In this document: positions 21,801-46,300 of the stretch, piece after piece | Numbering within the stretch: position 1 is the stretch's first letter | Layout of the letters: the number at the start of each line of letters is the position of its first letter | DNA from: Cristatella mucedo | Lineage: Eukaryota > Bryozoa > Phylactolaemata > Cristatellidae | NCBI GenBank assembly: GCA_009760855.2 | Contig: WPIO01000012.1 | Location: 7,749,501-7,809,500, forward strand | Length of the DNA stretch: 60,000 nucleotides | Reading direction: 5' to 3' | Made by a program: the position numbers and the translations under genes | The notes under the pieces: generated by a model | The model's input: the letters and a program-made list of their open reading frames with translations, nothing else | Databases searched by the model: none | Told to the model about the DNA's origin: nothing

Positions 21801-22542
21801 CAGTGGCTTAAACGCGATGCCACTAACGTTTTGATGTCGTACTCTTATCTAAGCAGGCCTTGAGTTTGGCTATGCTCCTTAGCAGAAACTAGGCCAAGTT
21901 GACTGCGAGGAAGAACGCCCAGATTACGGGCAGACGTCGCGGGAGTGATGCTAAATATGAACTAATCTTGAGCGTGAGGTCTTCCGACTTTCGGGTGACA
22001 ATAGGTTTGCCCATAATCCGATAGGCTGGCCGTATCATCACTAACCTTAGGGGAATTTGCGGTCACAAGTAATCTCAATTCCGCGACGATCACACAAACG
22101 CTTTGGCTTACAAGCGTTTCAATGCGATTTCTTTAATTCTTGAGCGTGATGTTTTGGCATAGCAGACGTCTGACAGAGACGCTTAGCAGTCCCAGGTTTT
22201 CTTTACAGCACTCTTTAGCTTAGCCGGAGAAGAAATCGACGCAGTTCGACGCTGCATCGACCCTTACCCCGCAGCCTTGCGATGGAGTGCATCCGCTCAG
22301 ACCCGCCCGATGGCCTCAGGCGCGATGGCCCGATGGCGCCTGCGAGTTTCGCTTCCGCTCGGCAGCCTGCCAGCAGCGACAGTCGTGGCTCTTAGCTACT
22401 GCGCGTCGTCTGAGCGTCACACAGGAGATGACGTGCGTTATTGTTCAGGGGCAAAAGTTGCTCGAAAAACTTCGAGTTCGGCTCGTCGTCTACGTAATCC
22501 GCTTCTCTCCCCCGAAAAGCTGCCGCTTCCCGCTGCGCCTCA
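21801..22542 (+). promoter_or_regulatory. Putative promoter/5' UTR region of FAM78-like gene 1
   Basis: Sequence becomes GC- and CpG-rich from about 22200, ending at the first coding ATG. No TATA box is obvious. A pyrimidine-rich piece lies just before the ATG. The promoter role is inferred only from position and composition. Confidence 0.4.
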
Positions 22543-37385
<14,843 letters not shown>

Positions 37386-37476
37386 TCAGCCTTGGCTGCT
37401 GCTACTACGGCTGTCAGCCATAGCTAGAGCTGTAGCGAATGCTTGCATGGTATGTTCCTGTGCGATGTTTTGCAGA

Positions 37477-37482
37477 AATAAA
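37477..37482 (+). terminator. AATAAA poly(A) signal of FAM78-like gene 1
   Basis: AATAAA 92 bp after the TGA stop. Confidence 0.75.
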
Positions 37483-37489
37483 ACCTTCC

Positions 37490-40187
37490 GGCGCACGTGC
37501 ATGGCTGTCCTGCAATTGGAAGCGGACGGTTGAGGCTGAAGGCTCCTACTTGTTACAGGATCGAAACCAGAGTCTGAAGTGCGTATGAGTATCAGGCGTG
37601 CTTTTAGAGGTGCGATAATGCAGCAAATATATGCGGATTAAACATGAGCATGGTCGTGCAATGTAGTTTTGCCAACTATGCCGTGTAGGCTCGGCGATAC
37701 AATTTCAACAATTGCGATTGCTTTACCCGTAAAACAAGTGATTCGAAGTGCTTGTAGAAGGAGTAAGAGAGATTAAGATTTACGGTAGTCTAGAAACATT
37801 CGTGCAGCATATTGGTCACATGCTGGTAGGAGTCGCCCACAAATGAGCTTGAATAAAACGTATCCAGGGTAAATTTCAATTTGAATAGCTGTTGCAGCTG
37901 CAATTGATTCCCCCGCCAATCTGTTATGTGTAGAGAATCAGCTTGCAAATATTCAAGCGACGTGTTGGCGTCGTGCAGAGTACTTAACTGATCAGAGCAC
38001 TTATGATTTTTAAAATACAACACAAAAAAGTAGGAGTAACTCGATCGAGCTAAGCAGCTCTTGGTGATATTGGCCGCCAATTGAATTACAAAAATATATT
38101 TTTGTGGAGCTTTGTCAAGATCTACAGGAGCAGATCAATAATGGACTGCACGGAAGAGAGCGGCTCAAATTACGTCAAAGGGTTAGCGCATCGTCTCCAT
38201 GCCGATCAGACTAGTGACTTAAAATGAGTCTGGCAATGGTAAAGGGTATATCTGAATGAGTCCTTCTTGATTCGACTGCTGTGCCGTATAGTCACTGTTA
38301 ACTTATCGGATTATGAGACGGCGACTGCCATTGTCTTGATGAAATTGTTGTCTATTGTTATCGACTCGCTATTTTCATTTTGATCGCATGTCTTCAATTA
38401 GTATGTATTATAGCCTCATTGACCGAAGCAATGCATTGCTCTAATCGTGGGACCAGGAATTCAATTTAAGCACTCTTTGGAGCAACCTCTCTCGACATGT
38501 TTCCAGACCGCGTATGGTGACTGCTTAGGGTTAGCTACTTTGAGCCAGAAATCCTTCTGACAGCAATATTTGAGCGGCGAGGACTCCTGGGTCCAGCATC
38601 CATGACACTTATCCGTAAGACGTTAATGGAGGCCTAATGATTCGTGAAAAATGAAAATGTGTGCCTAAGATTATAATACAACGTTTAACTCTTGAAATAT
38701 GAAATAAATTAAAAAATTAAAGGGAATAAATGCCGTTTGAGCCGACGATAGTGCCATGCATATGCCCATGAATGCCTCAGCTAGTTTTATTCGTTGGCCG
38801 ATGCGAGTTAGCAGATTTATTAATGATATTAACCATGCTTCCACTGTAACATATATAAAGTGCCTAAAAAGTGATTAATTTCTGTAAGGGTGATACAAAT
38901 ATATTATTATTATTATCCTTAAGCTAGGTTAGTTATTTTGACAACTCCTCAAGTTCAGCAAAGTCGCTGATGTCACGTTTATACCGAGTCTTTGGTTTGA
39001 TATTTATAGTCCTGCAACGGTGGAAAAACCAACGCCGAGTATCAACAAGGGGGAAATTATTTTATAATTTTCATGTAATAGCTAAGATAACTATATCTCT
39101 CTGTGGTAACTCTACATGTGCTGAAAAAAGAAGCACGGCCATTCGTTAGTGATAAACATGCACACAGGCAGCAGGCTAGAGCACGCACATACCGATGAGC
39201 TGGATACAGCCGAAGCTGTGAGGAAGAGTTTGGTTGTATGTAACTTCTTTTTAAATTTCGTCAAGTCAGGGATGCCCTGAAGGCAGTTGCTAGTGAGCTC
39301 CAAGCTTCGCTGTTATAAGAAAATAAGCCGCAGTCAAGAAATGATTTAAGGTTAGCCAAGGTGAAGGTTAGGGGCACAGCTAAGCGGCTAGAGTTAAAGA
39401 GCTGAAGGTACTAAGTGAATCCTGATTAGAAACTATAACTGGGAAGAGAACGAAGGGACCTAAAGTGGTGAGTGTCACAAGTTTTGAAAGGCTGCATAAT
39501 GAGGAATCAGTGCAGGTCTATGAGAAGTAGTGCGATGTTGCGTTAATAACTATTCAGCCGAATTTCAGAATTTGGCACCCGCTATAAACACTTCATAGCA
39601 TCGGCAGGAGGACCTGCACGTAATAAGCAAGGAAAGACTAAATCAGATTTAGAAAATGCACGGATTAGCTAAAATATGGTGCCTTTATGTAAGCAAGCTT
39701 GGATTTCTAGCTATATTACAATGTTAAAGTAGGTTGACCCAGGTATGGAGCTGTTGAAAATATGTAAAAAGTTCGTCTTAAGTCGCTTCTATGCAGTATT
39801 TAAATTTCATGTAATGCATTGCTGTCTCTAACTCCTTAAAGCCACAAGGACTGAGGGGATTTTCTTTGATAGCGTACTGAGAAGTCTATGCAGGTTTTTT
39901 GTGTTAGTAATTTATCTTCTTCTCAATTATGCGTGCATTTACCTTCCGATGCTGCTCCTCTCGTTTAGCATTTGTTTTCAATTTAACCCGGCTAAGCATT
40001 AGTGTTGGAATAGGTGAGGCAAGGCACGACAGTGCTTACCTCAGCACGACATTGCCGTGAGTATCAGTTAGTTAGTCGTGGTCTTTGGTTAGTTATTCGA
40101 GCAGGTTAATCAACTCTTGGCATCCCTTTAGGACTTCCTGCATCTCACGTATATCTGCATTGAAAAAGCATGATTTCAGGATGCAAA
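37490..40187 (+). other. Region between the FAM78-like genes, gene 2 first exon expected here
   Basis: It holds a LINE-A-like 3' tail at 38855-38920 (+), and decayed minus-strand LINE-A sequence at 39110-39560. The first coding exon of gene 2 should lie here or just upstream. One weak candidate is ATG at 38141 with a GTTAGC donor at 38182 (41 bp, phase 2), which fits in phase but has a poor donor. Confidence 0.4.
39110..39560 (-). mobile_element. Decayed LINE-A fragment
   Basis: Minus strand equivalents of the LINE-A C-terminal blocks (P-D-L-T-K-F-K-K-K-L segment at 39240-39280, then upstream K-S-F-L-D-like and the pre-C-terminal region), much diverged. Confidence 0.55.
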
Positions 40188-40220
40188 AAAATCGGCAGCT
40201 AGACTTGTCTCATTTCTCAG

Positions 40221-40322
40221 GTACAGAGTCGATTTAAAGGAAGCGATCGTCCCCGACACGCCAATCGTGGGCGAATTCCGAGAGGATAACTGCCTGCACC
40301 TGTCTTTCAACACTTTGGCTAC
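40221..40322 (+). CDS. FAM78-like: FAM78-like gene 2, exon 2
   Basis: Acceptor CATTTCTCAG and donor GTAGGT; 102 bp, phase 2 on both sides as in exon 2 of gene 1 (111 bp). It encodes YRVDLKEAIVPDTP, EFREDNCLHLSF and NTLA. Other frames close early. An 18-bp piece matching LINE-A (40191-40208) ends only 12 bp before the acceptor. Confidence 0.7.
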
Positions 40323-43300
40323 GTAGGTTTTTAAGCTAGCGCTACGGCTTCCTCGCGATGCACCGCACACTGGCTGGCGTGCTGCTGCCCGCTGCAAATG
40401 GCGTCAGCGCCAGATGGCATTCACTCTCCCGGGCCATGCTTGGAGTTATTCAGTGCAGCTGGCAGCGACCTCGTGACGTTAGCCGCGCACAGGAGTGACT
40501 TGGTGGCTCACTTTTATGCCGTCCAAGTCAAGCTCCTGCAGCTGCGCCGGTCAGATAATTTCTGGCTGTCCGGGTTGGCGTGTGCTGGTTGGCAAACCCT
40601 CAGACAGGTTGCAAAGCATAACTGCATTCCTCCGCGACGCTGCCAGTTGGTTTTCACACAGCCAGTGCTGAAGTGCAAGTGCAGTGCAGTGGATGCACGC
40701 ACGCCTGCGCCTGTGCTGTCGGTTATTAGGCGAGGGATTCTCTATAATAAAAAAAATAATAATGATAATAACAATTATAATAGTAACAATACGCCTGATA
40801 AAGCGCCCTTAGAGAAATCAATCTCTTTCTAGGCCCTTTACATTTGCTGCAATGGAAACACGATCGAATGGTGAGTAATAGTGTCATGCTTGATAAACAA
40901 CAAGAATAACATGGCTGGTGGTGACATGCACAGGGGCAGCATGCAAGTGTGATTAGTGGCAGCGTGCAGCAGTGTCAGAACGCAATAGCTCATAAGGGCG
41001 AATCACAGGTACCCACTAAATGCTGTCATAAATGGGCGGGTTTTCAATTTCTTATAAAATGTGGTCAAGTCAGGGGATGTCATGACGGAAGTCGGGAGTG
41101 AGCTCCAGGCTTTGGGAGCATGCTAACTAAAGGCACGATCTCCAAAGGATTTGAGGTGTGTACGATACAGGTAAACAGTTAGATTCCGAAACGCGGGAGG
41201 TACGATGCTTGGCCTAGTGAGTGAGTAGATCTGATAAATAGGCTGGAGCCAAAGAATGAATGGACCTAAAATTAAGCTACAAATCTTTGAAGTCGATCCG
41301 TTGCTTGACTGGTAGTCAGTGCCGGTCCGCTGGTAGTGGTGTGATCTGGCAACTGCGACGCTCACGACTGACAAGCCTATCTGTATTGTCTTGTACCAGT
41401 TGTAAGCGCCTGAGTGCACAGGCTGGTAGACCAGTAAGCCGTCAATTACAGAAGTCGAGACGGGATGTCATAAATAACTGGAATAATTTAGGTGTGGTAT
41501 CTCTTTCTAAGCCAGCCTAGTTTTGATCAATTTTACGTAGCTGAAAGTAGGCAGACTTGACTGTGGAGCTGATGTGGCCGTCTGAAGAAACGTCACTTTG
41601 GAGCATGAGACCTAGATTTCGTGCAGATTCAACAGAAGATATGCTGGCAGAGCCGATTTTGAGCATTATCATTTCCTATTTGTTAATCATACGGGGTTTG
41701 CCCATAACTACCAAGCTGTTCTTATCCTCATTCAATTTAAGAAAGTTTGCTGTCATGCATGTACGGATTTCATCAATAAATGCAGCAAGGAAGGTAAGAG
41801 AATTCGACGTGCTGGAGCGCTGGGAGGCATCAAAGAAGAGATGTGACAATTGAGTCCGCATATCCGCATATAGCTGAAAGCCTAGATTGTGCCTGACGAT
41901 TAAATAAGCAGGAGGGAGAGTATAAACCATGAAAAGAACCGGACTAAGCACAGATCCCTGAGGTACCCTATATTACAGAGGTTCCTCGGATGATCTTTGT
42001 CTATTCACATCAATACTCTGAAGTCTCCTACTGGGATAGGACCTGAACCGTTGCAGTGCACTGTCAGTGATGCCCAGGCGTGACGACAGGCGCTCAAGAA
42101 GGACTTGTTGATCGATAGTATCAAAAGCTGCCAAAAGATCACCCCTTACCAATTTATTCTTGTTATTTATTGAGCATGATACAGCTAACTATTTAATCGT
42201 GCTTTCTTTGCACCAAATATAGAGTGCCTAGAAAGCGACTGAGTTCTCGGAAGGCGCTATATCAAATGCATTATTATTATAGAATGTTATTAATGCAACC
42301 AACTAGCCTTCAAAGTAATGCCAATAATTTTTACTCGGCCAGCGAGAAGCGTGTATCAATGAGTGGGCCAGAGTGCATGTTCATGTGCCAGAGCATATGC
42401 TCTCGACTAGATGTTGCACACTTTTCTGCCAAGAGTACTGAAGTTGAGACTCATATTGCAATGAATTTATGTGTGCAAGGTTTTTATTTCATGTTGAACA
42501 TGGATTTTATTTCGTTGATCTGCTCAAAACTCTAACTAGTGTCTCCTACTAATTTATCGTTCACCACAGCCAGTGCTACCTTATAATGGGATTCCACGCC
42601 AAAACGACAGGCGCAAGGATACGGTGGTGCGGCCTTCCGCTTTCTATATTAGTTGTGCTGTCTAGTTCTGCCGTAGCGATCTGGTGTGGCTGGCCTCATG
42701 AATAGCGTAGGCGAGGTGCATACTATTCATCAAACCAGTACAGCTACAGTAGCTATTGACCCTGCACTCCCGCGACGGCATTTGTCGAACCAATTTTGAG
42801 CCAGTCGCCTTAGTGAATGCAGTGACTGCATAACCCGCAGTACTAGTCGTTTGGCGTTTGGTGAAATTGAGTGAGGAGCGCAACGCTTTGAACTGAAATC
42901 GAAGCGTTGTATCGTAGAGCTCAATATCAATCACACTTGGCTACCGTAATGTAGCCATTGGCTATAAAAGAGTCGTAAAACTGTTAAGGATTACAAATTG
43001 CCTGCTTCATTAGCTCTATTTTAATTGCAGCAGAAGAGCCTTGGTGGTTTTTAACGAAATGTATCTCCGTCTGTAACTCAACAAAGTCATAAAGACCACG
43101 TGGGTGTTAAGCAGGAGAGTTTTGTATAGCGCACTCACAGCCTTAGCGGCTTTCGGTACACCTTCGGTAGCCAACAGATTTCGTCTCACAAAACAAAAAG
43201 AAAGTGGGAGGCATATCAGAATCAGGAGAGCAGTTGAGGTAGTGGGTAGCATGGAAGAATGTAATGTAATGTATCTGCGTCAGTAACTCCACAAAGTCAT

Positions 43301-46300
43301 AAAGACCATGTGGGTGTTACGCAGGAGAGTTTTGTATAGCGCACTCACAGCCTAAGCGGCTTTCGGTAAGCATTCGGTACCCAATAGGCTTCATCTCACG
43401 TAACAAAGAGAAAGTGGGAAGCATAGCAGAGTCAGGAGATCAGTTGAGGTAGTGAGTAGCATGGACGTAGCAGTTCAGGACCCTGAAAAAGATGTGCCAT
43501 AGTCGGCAGTTGGAGAGTAGTTGTCGTTGCGTAAGAATTGTGGAAGCGAGTTCCACAGTCTATGACCTGCAGAGCTAAAGCTTCTGTCGCCAACTGTCTT
43601 TAAGCGGAGGAATGGGACAGCTAATTTATTGTCCACACAGGACCTGAGGGCGCGAACAGGCTGAAACTGATGCAGCAGTTCAGCTAGATACGAAGGAGCC
43701 AAGCCGTGGCGGGCCTTGTGGGTCAGCGTAAGAACTTCGCTCTGTATCCTTTGCTCAACCGGCAACCATCCTAGCTCTTTCAGCAGAGGTGACACGTGCT
43801 CAAACCGCTGGGACTTGAAGACCAGCCGTGCAGCCATATTCATAGTCCGCTGTAGTGGCATAATAGCTTTCTTTGGCAGCCCAGCCAAAAGGGAATTACA
43901 ATAATCAAGCCGAGACAGAACTAAAGAGCTAGTTAAATTTTTTACAAGCCACTGTGGGAGACAGCTTCTAATCTTTGATAGGGATCGGATGTGATGGTTA
44001 GCTGTAGAGGCAGTCTTCTGAATGAAGCTTTTGAAATTGACGCAGCTGTCGAACACGACACCTAGATTACGAGCACGTGGTGAAGGTCGCACAATAGCAT
44101 CACCTATTAGAACAGCAAAGCCTTTTAATCCAGCCACACGCTTAGGGTGTCCTATGAGCAGCAGTTCGGTTTTATCGTCATTTAATTTCAGGAAGTTGTA
44201 CGACATCCAGGATCGATTATTGGCAAGGCAAGCATTCAGTTTCTCAGTTGCTGCAGCAGATTCTGACGGTTTAAATGACAAATACAACTGAGTATCGTCA
44301 GCATAGAAGCGATATCCTATTCAGAACCGCTGAAAAGGATGAGCCATGAGTCGGCAGCATGAGAGTAGTTGTCGTTGCGTAAGAATTGTGGAAGCGAGTT
44401 CCACAGTCTAGGACCTGCAGAGCTAAAGCTTCTGTCGTCAACGGTCGTTAAGCGGAGGAATGGGACAGCTAATTTATTGTCCACACAAGACCTGAGAGGG
44501 GTGAACAGACTGAAACTAGTACAGCAGTTCAGCTAGGTACGAAGGAGCCAAGCCGTGGCGGGCCTTGTGGGTCAGCGCAAGAACTTAGCTCTGTATCCGT
44601 TGCTCAACCGGCATCCATTCTAGCTCTTTTAGCAAAGGAGACACGTGCTCAAAGCTCTGGGACTTGAAGACTAGCCTTGCAGCCGTATTCATAGTCAGCT
44701 GCAGTGGATTAGTTGTTTGCAGGCCATTTTTAGCGAGAAACAAATAGTTTCTGGTTGAGAGTCAATCTAGGACTTATATTTGTCAAGTTAAAAACTTCTT
44801 TCGCTAGAATTATTTTGAATTTAATCAAGATACTTATGAGCTCTTTATGGCGAAGAAATATGTTTAGGCAATCTTTATAACGCACCGGCTTGGCTTGAGT
44901 ATCTGTAGCAATCCATAATAACTTTCCCTGGAAGCATTGTACAATGAATTTGGAAAGCAATAAGTTTCTTTTTTAAATTACTTCACACTTAACTGAACTA
45001 AGTTCTTCGTATTCTGCTAGTCGGAGGTCTTGGAAATTAGCAAGAGAATTTACGCGATAACTGTCGCAATCGCCTTTTCGTGAGAAGCGGTGACGCAAAT
45101 CAAGACTTAGCGTTTCAATAGCTTAATAAATTGTCTATTGAATTTAGGTTCTCGGCCGCCGTCGAAATAATTAATCCTAGGTCGAAAGACAAATGGCGTG
45201 TCGGGTGGTTGCTAGGCCACGCCGCCAGCAACATTTCGATAGTTCAACACGACGGCAGCTTCAAGAGGATTCAAGAAGTAGGCGAACTGGTGAGAGTGAC
45301 AAGACTCAATCACCCCGACAGCAGCGGAGACGAGCCGTGGTATGACAACCGGGAAGGAAGTCGGACGTTCGAAGACGTTCCGCAGCAAACTGCTAATGCA
45401 GCGGTCAAGCCCACAATGCCAGTTACAATCAGGAGAATCCTGCCGTGCGTCAAGGACCGGCGCTGGCCCAGGGCGATAGCGATGGACTCAATTTTCTATA
45501 GCTGGCTCGTTGCGCTGGAATGCAATTCAGGTAAGCTACACGCGCGAAGTCGCCCGAGTGTTCTAGCTCCAGCGGATTCTTCACGATTCGAAAAGTGCGC
45601 TATGCGGAGAGAAAAGGCGATGCTTTAATTCCTACAAAAATTTCTTTGACTTGCGTAGGCGATCAGTGCGTCCTCCTAGCCACCCAAATGTGGAGAGTGC
45701 ATCTTGAGGCCCAGTGCGACAGTACATCGCAGCGTATTGTCGACCAACGGCGCACCCTCGGAGTACTGAACGTGAGATGTGAAAGCGTCCCCCCCGAGGT
45801 TCTCTACGTGCTGCCGTCAAAGGCGACTCTTCCGCCCAAGCCCTCGACGAACACTCAGACGGCCTCGAAAGAGGCCGCAAGCATCCGGGCAGCGGCTTCC
45901 GCTTCTGGCACTGCTTTGAAACCCAGCCCGACGCCGACCGATGCCGCTTCAGAGGCTGGCCGCCGGCAGGCGCCGTCGTCGGGCCAAGCGACAGCCGCTC
46001 CAAATGCGCCGCACTTTGGCGCTCCTCTAGCGGGAAAGAGCTCAGCCGCAGCCGCTAGTAAGACGGCGACGAGCCCATCTTCAGCCAGTCCTACAGGCGA
46101 CGCTGCGAGTCGCCCGCCGACGCCGCCCGCCGCGATGGCGGCGGCGGCCCCTGCTGGTACGGTACAAGCCGCCTCCGAGCGCGCGCCTGCGAGCTCGTGG
46201 GTGCGACCCTCGTACTCTGACGCAGTATCGAGAAAGAGCGTGGCTCGCTCGGCCGCCGTGCCTGCTGCTGCTAGTCAGACGTCGAAGAGCCCCTCTACCG

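Noticed and set aside
40335-40740. Coding exon in the 144-codon open frame after exon 2 of FAM78-like gene 2
   Set aside because: It follows the exon 2 donor, has no acceptor that joins in phase to both neighbours, and lacks an equivalent in the paralogue. The segment DNFWLSGLACAG resembles the WLVA motif only by chance as far as I can tell.
45595-45658. Treating the last exon of FAM78-like gene 2 as starting at 45595
   Set aside because: There is no ATG, and a GTAAGC donor (45531) and GCGTAG acceptor (45658) place this piece in an intron; splicing keeps the frame.
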